From NCBI RefSeq assembly GCF_001425235.1, contig NZ_LMEA01000011.1, positions 62,001-126,000 of the forward strand: a stretch of DNA of 64,000 bases, read 5' to 3'. The stretch comes from Devosia sp. Root413D1 (GTDB lineage: Bacteria > Pseudomonadota > Alphaproteobacteria > Rhizobiales > Devosiaceae). The number at the start of each line of letters is the position of its first letter. Positions within the stretch are counted from its first letter, which is position 1. The position numbers and the translations under genes are program-made. The notes under the pieces are model-generated. The model did no database searches, had not been told where the DNA came from, and saw nothing but the letters and a program-made list of their open reading frames with translations. Shown one piece after another: positions 8,322 through 16,097 of the stretch.

Positions 8322-9076
8322 TTGCTCTCCTCCTCAGAGGCGGCGGGGCGGCGTTCGAACAGCGGCGTGAGGAACAGGCCGGCGAGGAAGCCGCCCAGGT
8401 GCGCCTGCCAGGCGATGCCAATCGACTGCCCGATCAGCATGGGCAGGAACGGCACCGCTGCGTTGAGCACCAGCCACACCACAATGAAGAAGGCGGCGCG
8501 CTGGTTGCGCATCAGCTCGCCGAGACTCGCCATCCGGCGCCCAAGCACGTGCTCGGCGCCAGTCTCGGGATCGCGCCCGACGATCACCGGCTGGAAGATG
8601 AAGCGGCACGCTACCCCCGTAAGGCCTGCGACGCCACCTGAGGCGCCGATCAGCAGCTGCACTTCCGGCAGCGTCGTTGCGGCGAACGCCGCGGCGCCAA
8701 CCGCGGCGCTCGCGAGGAAGAGAATCACCGTGGCGCGCGGCCCATAGCGACGGGCCACCGGGGTGCCGAAAATGGCCAACCAGGCGCAATTGATTAAAAG
8801 GTGCTCCCATCCCGCATGCAAAAAGGCGTGCGTGAACGGTGTCCAGAGCAGCGGTATCCACCCTCCCTCGAACCCTGCTCCGGGGATGCCGCGAGCCGGG
8901 ATGAAGGCCAGCCAGTAGATGAGCTGGAGGTCCCCTTGTTCGTTAAGAACGAAGGCTCTGGCGAGGTGTACGGCCAACATCAGGCCCAGCAGCGCAGTCA
9001 CCACGCCGGGCAGCAGAATGGCTGGCTGACGACCGTCAGACGTCTGATTTTGTTGGTGATTTCGCTCGTCAGACAT
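8318..9076 (-). CDS. rhomboid family intramembrane serine protease
   Basis: A 252-residue polytopic membrane protein with about six helices. The catalytic serine lies in IGASGGVAGL and the histidine in the last helix segment IAWQAHLGGFLAGL. The upstream helix HAFLHAGWEHLLINCAWLAI carries the conserved H-x-x-x-H/N residues. It would cleave transmembrane substrates within the inner membrane. The start at 9076 is preceded by GGGAG; codons further upstream have no support. Between helices 4 and 5 there is a hydrophilic insert (about residues 155-185). It is coupled to slyX. Confidence 0.92.
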   Translation of the reverse strand: MSDERNHQQNQTSDGRQPAILLPGVVTALLGLMLAVHLARAFVLNEQGDLQLIYWLAFIPARGIPGAGFEGGWIPLLWTPFTHAFLHAGWEHLLINCAWLAIFGTPVARRYGPRATVILFLASAAVGAAAFAATTLPEVQLLIGASGGVAGLTGVACRFIFQPVIVGRDPETGAEHVLGRRMASLGELMRNQRAAFFIVVWLVLNAAVPFLPMLIGQSIGIAWQAHLGGFLAGLFLTPLFERRPAASEEESK

Positions 9077-9262
9077 GAAAACTCCCGGTTTTCCGGGCTT
9101 TGTAGCCCATTCCCCCGACTTATCCACACGGGGCCCGCCGCGTTAACCCTAACAATTGTTTAAGGGCGATTTCCGCTCGGGCTTTTGTCACTCTTGCTGT
9201 TGCGGCGGTCGCCCCTTCTCCGGGACGCGATGCTCGGGGTTTGGGAACAAGGCAAAAAGACT

Positions 9263-9925
9263 ATGCAAAAGGCCAGCACCAAGGCGCTGTTCGACTATTG
9301 GAATGCGCTCCGCGGTTCTCGCAGTGCTCCGGATCGGCGCGATATCGACCCGACCCGAATCCGCTCCGCCCTCGCCAACACCTTTATCCTCGAGCTCAAC
9401 GATTCCAACGAGTTCGATTTCCGCCTCGCCGGCTCGCATCTCTGCTCGGCCTATGCCCGTGAGCTGAAAGGCCGCTCCTTCACGCGTCTGTGGCACGAAC
9501 GTGACCGCGACGCCATCGACACCCTGGTCCGCGCCGTCACCGAGGATCATGCGGTTGCCCTCGTCACCTTTCAGGGCACGACGGCGGTGCACACGCGCCT
9601 GTCGGTCGAGACCATCCTGCTGCCGTTGCGTCACAACGGCAGCACCCAGACGCGCCTGCTCGGCGCCATGACCTCGATCGACGAACCCTATTGGTTCGGC
9701 GTCCAGCCGATCATGGAGCAGCGCATCACGGGCCTGCGGCTGATCTGGCCCGACGACGTGTCGCTCGCCGACATGGCGAGCGATGTCGCGGCCGCCGTGC
9801 CGGCCGAAGACCTGGTTTTTGCCAGCGCCGGAGCAGCCGTCCCTGCCCCGATGAGCGCCACCGTGTTCGGGCGCACCGCCCGCCGTTACGCCCATCTCGC
9901 AGTGATCGACGGCGGCCGGCGGTAA
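9263..9925 (+). CDS. PAS_5-type sensory domain protein
   Basis: A protein of about 220 residues that matches the PAS_5 family of Hyphomicrobiales: it opens with TKALFDYWNALRGSRSAPDR and continues with LANTFILELNDSNEFDFRLAG and CSAYARELKGRSFTRLW. These proteins consist of a single PAS-like fold and a variable C-terminal part, and no output domain is known. I place the start at 9263; in-frame ATG 9230 (MLGVWEQ) and TTG 9185 are alternatives. It stands alone and faces away from the rhomboid gene. Ligand and partner are unknown. Confidence 0.8.
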   Translation: MQKASTKALFDYWNALRGSRSAPDRRDIDPTRIRSALANTFILELNDSNEFDFRLAGSHLCSAYARELKGRSFTRLWHERDRDAIDTLVRAVTEDHAVALVTFQGTTAVHTRLSVETILLPLRHNGSTQTRLLGAMTSIDEPYWFGVQPIMEQRITGLRLIWPDDVSLADMASDVAAAVPAEDLVFASAGAAVPAPMSATVFGRTARRYAHLAVIDGGRR

Positions 9926-9947
9926 AGCGAGATCAGGAAAAAGCCTG

Positions 9948-9965
9948 TCCCCGCGAAGGCGGGGA
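9948..9965. repeat. short palindrome of the CCCCGCGAAnGCGGGG type
   Basis: TCCCCGC and GCGGGGA with a four-base loop, 23 bases after the PAS gene. The core resembles the arms of the larger inverted repeat at 41267 and probably belongs to the same dispersed family. It could also end transcription, but no U-tract follows. Confidence 0.5.
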
Positions 9966-10153
9966 TTGCAGACTTTTCCGCCTCGATCTCGCGACAACCA
10001 AGGACTTGGAGCAGCAGTGCGGTTCAAGGAAACGCAATGCTGCTCCAAAAATCGCCGATTTGGCGCATTGCGCGCCGCAAGCCTTACCTTCGATTAACCA
10101 AGAGCGGACTAGTGTAGGCCAATCAATCGCTTGGCCCCCGGCAGGTCCCTCTG

Positions 10154-10777
10154 ATGCTCACCGACAACGCACGCTCCGCGCGACCTGCCCGCTCGTATGC
10201 GCAGCTGCCGCGCTTCCAGCGCGTCAGGGTCTCACTGCTCGGCCGCTACATGCTTACCGATCGCCGTGAGTTTCCCTGCCAGGTGCTCGAAATGTCGCCG
10301 GGCGACGCTGTGGTGATCGCGCCGATCTCGGGGATCGCCGGCGAACGCGTGATCGCCTACATCGATCATCTCGGCCGCATCGAAGGTGACGTCACCGACG
10401 TCATCGACGGCGGCTTCAAGATGGACATCGTCGCGACCTCGCGTAAGCGCGACAAGATGGCCGCCCAGTTGACCTGGCTCGCCAACAAGGACCTGCTCAA
10501 CCTGCCGGAAGACCGCCGGCACGAGCGCGTGGTGCCCGACAACCGGCACTCCACTGTCGTCCTCGACGATGGCCGCCGCTACAATTGCAAGATCATCGAC
10601 ATCTCGCTCTCGGGTGCCGCGATCGAGCTTGCCGTCCGCCCCGCCATGGGTACGCCGGTGACGCTCGGCCGCATGCGCGCCCGCGTGGTCCGTCATTTCG
10701 GCGACGGCGTCGCGGTCGAGTTCGTCTCAGCCCAGGAAATGCTCACCGTCGTGCAGCAGAACCTGCGGGTCAACTAG
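10154..10777 (+). CDS. tandem PilZ-domain protein
   Basis: A 207-residue protein with two PilZ folds. The first (residues 20-105) begins RFQRVRVSLLGRYMLTDRRE, with basic residues at the usual place but without a clean NxSxxG motif. The second (residues 118-205) has the full set: DRRHERVVPDNR followed by DISLSGAAIEL. Only the second is therefore expected to bind cyclic di-GMP strongly. Double-PilZ proteins of this size are common in Hyphomicrobiales and affect motility or surface properties. The next gene encodes a LapG-like peptidase in the same orientation, 174 bp away. Confidence 0.88.
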   Translation: MLTDNARSARPARSYAQLPRFQRVRVSLLGRYMLTDRREFPCQVLEMSPGDAVVIAPISGIAGERVIAYIDHLGRIEGDVTDVIDGGFKMDIVATSRKRDKMAAQLTWLANKDLLNLPEDRRHERVVPDNRHSTVVLDDGRRYNCKIIDISLSGAAIELAVRPAMGTPVTLGRMRARVVRHFGDGVAVEFVSAQEMLTVVQQNLRVN

Positions 10778-10808
10778 AGCGCTTCGCCGTTTCGTTGCGA
10801 GCGCTCTA
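10775..10808 (+). terminator. hairpin at the end of the tandem PilZ gene
   Basis: TAGAGCGCT at the stop codon pairs with AGCGCTCTA at 10800-10808 (nine-base stem). There is no U-run, so it may instead be a dispersed palindromic unit; AGAGCGCT-type units are frequent in Rhizobiales genomes. Confidence 0.45.
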
Positions 10809-10951
10809 ACCCGCCTCTGATTTCCATCCGCCCCGCTATGCCTAACGAGTCCTCACCAGGACCGTTCGAATTCGCATAAAAACTAGCTTGCAGTTTTTCG
10901 TTCGGGGCAATTCGGCCCCGGCATCGTGGCTTCCGTCAGGGGGCAACCACG

Positions 10952-11578
10952 ATGTTGAAGTTCAAAGGGTTCATCGCAGCGGCAGTCGCAATCGGGATGG
11001 CGGCATTCATTCTCGCCATGCCGGCACATGCCGACCAGGTCGATTTCACCAACCCCGCCTTCGCTCCGGCCGGCGGCATCACCAGCATCCCGGTGGGCGC
11101 CTCCGAGTTCTGCAAGTCGCATCGCAGCGAATGCAAGGCCAACCCGAACGCCGTTGGCGCCATGGCGCTGAACGAGGCCCGCTGGTCTGAGCTGGTGCAG
11201 ATCAACAATGTCGTCAATTCGGCCATCACCGCCATCACCGACGAGGACTATTACAAAGTCGCCGAGTACTGGGCGTACCCCGATGACGGCTATGGCGACT
11301 GCGAAGATTTCGCGCTGGCCAAGCGCAAGGCGCTGATCGCTGCCGGCTGGAACCCGTCGACGCTGCTGGTCACCGTGGTCCGCGAAGCCAAGGGCACCGG
11401 CCATGCCGTGCTGATGGTCCGTACCGACCGTGGCGACCTCGTGCTCGACAACCAGGATGGCCGCATCCTCGTCTGGAACGAGACGCCCTACACCTACTTG
11501 AAGCGCCAGTCGCAGGCCGACGCCGGCCAGTGGGTCGACCTGGTCGATCCCCGCACCACCTTCATTGCGTCGAAGTAA
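10952..11578 (+). CDS. bacterial transglutaminase-like cysteine peptidase, LapG-like
   Basis: A 208-residue exported protein. The signal peptide ends after MPAHA (about residue 27). The catalytic triad of the BTLCP family is visible: cysteine in YGDCEDFALAKR, histidine in GTGHAVLMV and aspartate in LVLDNQ. In Pseudomonas the relative LapG cuts a large adhesin in the periplasm under cyclic di-GMP control. Here neither a LapD-type receptor nor an adhesin is present, but a double-PilZ gene lies immediately upstream. The substrate is unknown. Confidence 0.9.
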   Translation: MLKFKGFIAAAVAIGMAAFILAMPAHADQVDFTNPAFAPAGGITSIPVGASEFCKSHRSECKANPNAVGAMALNEARWSELVQINNVVNSAITAITDEDYYKVAEYWAYPDDGYGDCEDFALAKRKALIAAGWNPSTLLVTVVREAKGTGHAVLMVRTDRGDLVLDNQDGRILVWNETPYTYLKRQSQADAGQWVDLVDPRTTFIASK

Positions 11579-11581
11579 GCG

Positions 11582-12109
11582 TCAGCCGAGCGCAGCCAGC
11601 GCCTCGGCTTCGATGCGCCTTATCCAATCACCCTTGCAGGTGCTGTAGTCGTGCGAGCTGGCGCGATGCTCCTCGAAGCAGTGTCGCTTCACGGCCTCGT
11701 ACTGGGCGGCGAGCTCGGCGTGAGCCACCAGATAATCGCGAAACGCCAGATGTCGCGCGATCGCGGCAGCACCCACCTGGTAGCAATGCAGGTGAACGCG
11801 GCGCTTGCCGGTCTCAGGATCGTCGAGCGTACAAAACCGCCGGCCGGCGAGGCCGTACTCCCCCCACCATCGATACCCCAGTGCCTCCACCTCCAGCCGC
11901 ATGGCATCGAGCGCGTCGAGTGAGCGAACCACGGGGACAATGTCCAGGGTAGGCTTCGCCACGATGCCCGGGATGGCGGTCGATCCGACGTGATGGACGG
12001 CAAGCAGTTCCTCGCCAAGCGTCACGGCAAGCCGCTCGGCTTCCGCCGCCACGGCACTTGCCCAAAGCCGGTCATGCGGCTTCAGCTCGACGGGAACGGG
12101 TGGCGCCAC
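11582..12109 (-). CDS. GrpB family protein (UPF0157)
   Basis: A 175-residue GrpB-type protein with a nucleotidyltransferase-like fold. The signature VHHVGSTAIPGIVAKPTLDI holds the G-S motif and the acidic residue of that fold, and the C-terminal half has HLHCYQVG and the family's AFRDYL and KGDWI segments. In some species GrpB is fused to CoaE; here it is free-standing. Its reaction is not established. It converges with the peptidase gene, leaving only three bases between the stop codons. Confidence 0.88.
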   Translation of the reverse strand: MAPPVPVELKPHDRLWASAVAAEAERLAVTLGEELLAVHHVGSTAIPGIVAKPTLDIVPVVRSLDALDAMRLEVEALGYRWWGEYGLAGRRFCTLDDPETGKRRVHLHCYQVGAAAIARHLAFRDYLVAHAELAAQYEAVKRHCFEEHRASSHDYSTCKGDWIRRIEAEALAALG

Positions 12110-12128
12110 GCGCTGGCCAGCAGCTGGC

Positions 12129-12449
12129 TTACGCCGTCAGCGCGAAATAGGTGCCGACGAACATCAGGCCGGTGATGAAGGCCCAGCCGAAGCCGACGAA
12201 TGCAGCGATCAACGCCGAACTGATCGAGAGTGTACCGTTGCGATCCTGCTGCCAGCCCAGCTGCAGCATGATGATCGGACCACACACGAAGCTCAGTGCC
12301 AGGTAGCCGAGGCCGTGGGCAATGGTCTTGCCGTCATAGCGCAGCACTGCCTGTGCCTTCGCCAGCCACTGATAGAGGTAGGTGCCGACACCGGCGATGG
12401 CGAGCCCAACCGCCATGATCAAGCCTGCCAGCAGCAATTCCCTGAGCAT
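12129..12449 (-). CDS. small integral membrane protein
   Basis: A 106-residue protein with three hydrophobic helices (residues 5-28, 46-66 and 80-104) and almost no soluble part. I do not recognise a named family with confidence; similar short membrane proteins occur across Hyphomicrobiales. It lies 19 bp downstream of the start of the GrpB gene, on the same strand, so the two may be cotranscribed. Divergent from the gene at 12550. Function unknown. Confidence 0.7.
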   Translation of the reverse strand: MLRELLLAGLIMAVGLAIAGVGTYLYQWLAKAQAVLRYDGKTIAHGLGYLALSFVCGPIIMLQLGWQQDRNGTLSISSALIAAFVGFGWAFITGLMFVGTYFALTA

Positions 12450-12549
12450 TCACGCACCCTCTGAATGATCGTCTTAACTCTTTGTTAAGCATATCCAGCG
12501 CCCAGTGGGATGTCACCTGACGCACACAACACTGGTTAATTTGAGAGCG

Positions 12550-13221
12550 ATGGCCCGCGAGGCTCAGGTCCATAGACCCCATCACCACGCGATCGGCTTC
12601 AATCTCGCCGCCATCGCCGTGCTGCTGGCTCTCGTCGGAATCGGCTTTGCCTACCTGATCGACGCCGCTGGCCGCAGCGCCCGAACGCAGGCGCACCGCC
12701 TTGACACTGAGACCACCCTGACCCGCACGCTCGGCGGGCGCGATCTCGAAATTCCGCTATCCTGGTTTCGCTACGAAGAGCAGCGGATCGAAGGCTTTGC
12801 CAAACAGATCGACCTGCGCTTCGAGCTGCCGTTCGGTGTCGACGGACATAGCGAGCCGGTGGATGTGACGCTGCTGCCGCGCAGCCGGGCGCGGCCGAGC
12901 GCAGCCCTGCTCGACGGAGTATATCTCCACCAGTTCCTGCCCGAGCAACTGGCCGGCCCACCGGGTCTCGTGGGCAAGCCTTTGCGGGCCGACGGGGGTT
13001 ATACCGATGAAGTGGTCTGGTACGACCCGCTGTCGGCCGAGCCGTTCGTCGCCAAATGTTCGAAGCCGATTGCCTCGGCGGCGACAGGCCAGTGCCTGAG
13101 GACAGTCTATCTCGGGCCGGGCATCGCGGCGGTCTACGCCTTCCCCGAACCCGCGCTGCAACACTGGCGTGATTTCGACGCGGAACTCACCGCCAGGCTG
13201 GGGCAGATCGGCGCGCTCTGA
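12550..13221 (+). CDS. membrane-anchored hypothetical protein
   Basis: A 223-residue protein with a single N-terminal transmembrane helix (about residues 16-40, FNLAAIAVLLALVGIGFAYL) and a large domain expected in the periplasm. That domain includes ETTLTRTLGGRDLEIPLSWF and two cysteines near the end (AKCSKPIAS, GQCLRTVYL) that could pair. No motif of a known enzyme is visible. The start at 12550 places the helix normally; a frame extension to 12505 exists. Function unknown, but the codon use is ordinary for this genome and the gene looks intact. Confidence 0.68.
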   Translation: MAREAQVHRPHHHAIGFNLAAIAVLLALVGIGFAYLIDAAGRSARTQAHRLDTETTLTRTLGGRDLEIPLSWFRYEEQRIEGFAKQIDLRFELPFGVDGHSEPVDVTLLPRSRARPSAALLDGVYLHQFLPEQLAGPPGLVGKPLRADGGYTDEVVWYDPLSAEPFVAKCSKPIASAATGQCLRTVYLGPGIAAVYAFPEPALQHWRDFDAELTARLGQIGAL

Positions 13222-13244
13222 GGCGCGCGCCGTGCAGGCTCTGC

Positions 13245-13463
13245 TTAGTGGATCTCGTCCAGGTCGACGTCCAGAATAGCCATCTGGAAGTTGTAGGAAC
13301 GATCGCCGTCCTCGTCGTCGACATAGATCAGGCCGAGGAATTCCTCGCCCAGATACACTTCCACGCTGTCGTTCTGCTTGTTGCGCGGGCGGACATCGAT
13401 GTTCCGGTTGCCGAACTTCTGCTGCAGAAACTTCTGGAGCTTGATGATTTCAGGATGGTTCAC
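13245..13463 (-). CDS. DUF3126 family protein
   Basis: A 72-residue protein starting with GTG at 13463, which has AGGAG six bases upstream. It begins NHPEIIKLQKFLQQKFGN and ends with acidic DVDLDEIH, as DUF3126 members do. The family is small, soluble and restricted largely to Alphaproteobacteria, with no known function. It lies directly downstream of cysE on the same strand (145 bp apart), an arrangement that may reflect a shared unit. Confidence 0.88.
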   Translation of the reverse strand: MNHPEIIKLQKFLQQKFGNRNIDVRPRNKQNDSVEVYLGEEFLGLIYVDDEDGDRSYNFQMAILDVDLDEIH

Positions 13464-13607
13464 GGCGGCTCCTTCAAGGGCATTCGCGGGGGTCGATTTG
13501 GGATCGCCACAATAGGCATTGCGCCCCGGCGGGCAATCCCGTGCCGCGCATTTTTCCGCGATGAAGGGCGCAAAAAGTGGCGGAAGCGCCGCCAATCAGC
13601 GGCAGAA

Positions 13608-14432
13608 TCAGCCGGTGAGGTCCTGCACCACGGCCAGTTGATCCATCACGGACGCCGGATGCGGCGTGCCGGCCTCGCCGATGATCCGCGCCGGAACGCC
13701 GGCCACTGTCACCCGCGGCGGCACTTCCTTGACCACCACCGAGCCGGCGCCGATACGCGCGCAGTCGCCCACGCGGATATTGCCCAGCACCACGGCGTGC
13801 GCGCCGATCAGCACGCCATTGCCGATCTTGGGGTGGCGATCTTCCTCGGACTTGCCGGTGCCGCCCAGCGTCACGCCCTGCAGGATCGAGACATTGTCAC
13901 CGATGCTGGCGGTCTCGCCGACCACGAAGCCGGTGGCATGGTCGAGCATGATGCCCTTGCCGATGCGCGCCGCCGGGTTGATATCGACCTGGAACACCGC
14001 GCTCGAGCGGCTCTGCAGATAAAGCGCGAAATCCTTGCGGCCCATCAGCCACAGCGCATGCGCAAAGCGGTGCGTCTGGATGGCGTGAAAACCCTTGAAA
14101 TAGAGGAAGCAATCGACCGCCTTATGCAAGGCGGGATCGCGCTCCAGCGTCGCAGCGAGATCGGCGCGCGACTCGAGCCCGATCTCCGGGTGCGCCTCCT
14201 GCGCCTCGCGGAAGGCCTGGCGGATCAGGTCGGCGGAAACGTCGGGGTGGTCGAGCCGCTCAGCCAGCCGGTGGGCGAGCGCATCTTCGAAGCCGTCGTG
14301 GTTGAGCACGTTGGAATAGAGCAGATTGGTCAGCGACGGTTCGCTGGCCACCACCCGTCGGGCCCCCGAAACCACCGCGTCCCACACCGGGTCCATGGCC
14401 GTGACATTGGCCGTTCTCAAATTCGTGCTCAT
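13608..14432 (-). CDS. cysE: serine O-acetyltransferase
   Basis: CysE acetylates L-serine with acetyl-CoA, the first step of cysteine synthesis. The 274-residue protein has the N-terminal helical domain (DPVWDAVVSGARRVVASEP) and the left-handed beta-helix of hexapeptide repeats (IGKGIMLDHATGFVVGETAS and GVTLGGTGKSEEDRHPKIGN). Catalytic His and Asp lie in LDHATG and FQVDINPAARIG. The start at 14432 has GGAGAG five bases upstream. No sulfur-pathway partner is next to it. Confidence 0.96.
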   Translation of the reverse strand: MSTNLRTANVTAMDPVWDAVVSGARRVVASEPSLTNLLYSNVLNHDGFEDALAHRLAERLDHPDVSADLIRQAFREAQEAHPEIGLESRADLAATLERDPALHKAVDCFLYFKGFHAIQTHRFAHALWLMGRKDFALYLQSRSSAVFQVDINPAARIGKGIMLDHATGFVVGETASIGDNVSILQGVTLGGTGKSEEDRHPKIGNGVLIGAHAVVLGNIRVGDCARIGAGSVVVKEVPPRVTVAGVPARIIGEAGTPHPASVMDQLAVVQDLTG

Positions 14433-14533
14433 AACGCTCTCCATCGGCGGATGCCGATATAAGCCAAAACGTGCTCCGATACCAACCCATAGCGCACAGA
14501 TTGGTTCGCGGGCTCTGAACTCGCGCTGAATGG

Positions 14534-15292
14534 TTACTCCTGGGCGTGCCGCGCGAGGAATTCCAGAGCCGCCGCCTTGAACTGCTTATCGCCCGTGGCG
14601 CGCATGTGATCGCGCCGCTCGATGGTGAAGGCCTCGCCCTGCGGCAGCAGCGCCGCGAGTCCTGCCGCCGAGCCCGCCATGTCGTCGTCGCTGCCCACCG
14701 CCACCAGCACCGGCTGGCTGATACGCCGGACATCGGCCTCGCGCATCGGCTCGCGCGAGTTGACCATGCAGGCGGCGAGCGCCGCGCGGTCCGCCTTGTT
14801 GTGGTCGGCAAAGATGCGGAACTGCCGGCCGGTGCGCCCGGTCACCTGGTCCAGCGACTCGGCGGTCAGCGCCGAGATGATTTCCTCGCTGTCCTCGAGC
14901 CCCGAGATCAGGTTGAGCCCCATGCCGCCCCACACAGCGCAGCTGACCGCGTCCGGATCCTGCAGCATCAGGTAGGCGGCGATGCGGGCGCCCATCGAGT
15001 AGCCCATGATCGGCGCCCTGCCGATGCCGAGGTGGTCCAGCAGCCGCTTGGCGTCCCTCGCCATCTCATGCGCGAAATAAAGCTGCGCGTCATAGAGTTT
15101 TCGCGAAGCGCCATGGCCGCGATTGTCGAAGGTGATCGGCTGGTACCCCGCCTCCACCAGTGTCTCCACCCAGCCCGTATCGATCCAGTTGACCTTCCCC
15201 GACGAGCCGAAGCCGTGGATCAGGAGGATCGGCTTGCCCTCGCCATGCACGTCATAGGCGATGGAAATTCCGGCTGAGCTGAACTGGGGCAA
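14534..15292 (-). CDS. alpha/beta hydrolase
   Basis: A hydrolase of about 252 residues. The oxyanion segment is LLIHGFGSSG, the nucleophile elbow is GYSMGARIAAYL (Ser in G-x-S-x-G), the acid is in VAVGSDDDMAG, and the histidine is probably in ERRDHMRATG. The substrate cannot be predicted; the closest known groups are esterases and 3-oxoadipate-lactonase-like enzymes. No ATG fits the N-terminus. TTG 15292 gives the natural start (PQFSSAGISIAYD) with GAGG upstream; another TTG at 15349 is in frame. Confidence 0.85.
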   Translation of the reverse strand: MPQFSSAGISIAYDVHGEGKPILLIHGFGSSGKVNWIDTGWVETLVEAGYQPITFDNRGHGASRKLYDAQLYFAHEMARDAKRLLDHLGIGRAPIMGYSMGARIAAYLMLQDPDAVSCAVWGGMGLNLISGLEDSEEIISALTAESLDQVTGRTGRQFRIFADHNKADRAALAACMVNSREPMREADVRRISQPVLVAVGSDDDMAGSAAGLAALLPQGEAFTIERRDHMRATGDKQFKAAALEFLARHAQE

Positions 15293-15376
15293 GGGAGCGG
15301 CCTCGTGCGTTGGAGGTCGTGCATAAACCCACGAGGGTGCGCCCCGCAACCACCCACACCTTCGCGGTGCACATCG

Positions 15377-15670
15377 TCACCGTTTGACCGGAAACCGCCC
15401 GTCGATCATCATCTGGCACGGCAGCACGGCATAGTCGTAGAGGTCACCGGTCTTGAGCTCCGTGGCGCGAATGAGCACGAAGTACTCGCCCACCTTCGCG
15501 ATCTTTTTCGGCTTCAACCCAGCCGAGCGAAGAATGCCGAACATCTCCGATTTGGTGGCGCAGCCCAGGTAGTTGCGTTCGACGAAGTTACTCCCGGCTA
15601 CCGCCGGTGACAGGCCCACGGCAGACGACATGGCGACAGCGGCCAGCACCCCGAGAAGCATCTGTTTCAT
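15377..15670 (-). CDS. small exported hypothetical protein
   Basis: A 97-residue protein with a signal peptide (MKQMLLGVLAAVAMSSAVGL, cleavage near PAVAG at about residue 26). The mature part has two cysteines (YLGCATKSE and VLPCQMMID) that may form one disulfide. The start at 15670 is preceded by AGGGA. I do not recognise the family. It is probably periplasmic. It precedes the hydrolase gene on the same strand by some 85 bp, which may be coincidence. Confidence 0.68.
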   Translation of the reverse strand: MKQMLLGVLAAVAMSSAVGLSPAVAGSNFVERNYLGCATKSEMFGILRSAGLKPKKIAKVGEYFVLIRATELKTGDLYDYAVLPCQMMIDGRFPVKR

Positions 15671-15844
15671 TTTTCCCTCATTGCGTTCAACGTGTTGCGA
15701 ACATCGACCGGCAAGGGGTAACAACCCGGACTGAACCCTCGGCCACCAACCTGGTCAGCCCGGGTTCATCGTTCTGCTGCCGCGCTTCCAAATCAGCCGC
15801 GCGTTGGCTATGTTCCGGCCGAATTCGAACCCGAGGACCACCCG

Positions 15845-16090
15845 ATGGCGCACGAGAGCACCCCGCACTTCCACAATACCCAGGGTCTGCCGCGCATCGA
15901 GGTCGGCTCCAAGGAGTTCATGTGCGTCGGCGCCCTGCCCCCGTTCGATCACCCGCACATCTATATCGACATGGGCAAGGACAACGAGACGGTCTGCTCG
16001 TACTGCTCGACGCTCTACGTCTACAATCCGCAGCTGGCGCCCGGCACCTCCGAGCCGCTCTCGGCCGTCTATCACTCCGAAGCCGCCTGA
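15845..16090 (+). CDS. zf-CHCC zinc-finger protein (NDUFS6-like)
   Basis: An 81-residue protein of the family that also includes the mitochondrial complex I accessory subunit NDUFS6. The zinc ligands are C in EFMCVG, H in DHPHIYIDMG, and the pair in VCSYCSTLY. The role in bacteria is not firmly known; an association with respiratory complexes is suggested by homology only. It lies seven bases ahead of the FAD monooxygenase, in the same direction, and the two are probably cotranscribed. Confidence 0.88.
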   Translation: MAHESTPHFHNTQGLPRIEVGSKEFMCVGALPPFDHPHIYIDMGKDNETVCSYCSTLYVYNPQLAPGTSEPLSAVYHSEAA

Positions 16091-16097
16091 TTCCCCG

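Noticed and set aside
10952-11578. Transglutaminase
   Set aside because: The fold and triad are those of the BTLCP/LapG peptidases, with a signal peptide; nothing indicates cross-linking activity.
15804-16097. N-terminal extension of the FAD monooxygenase
   Set aside because: It is the out-of-frame shadow of the zinc-finger gene; the nucleotide-binding fold begins right after 16098.
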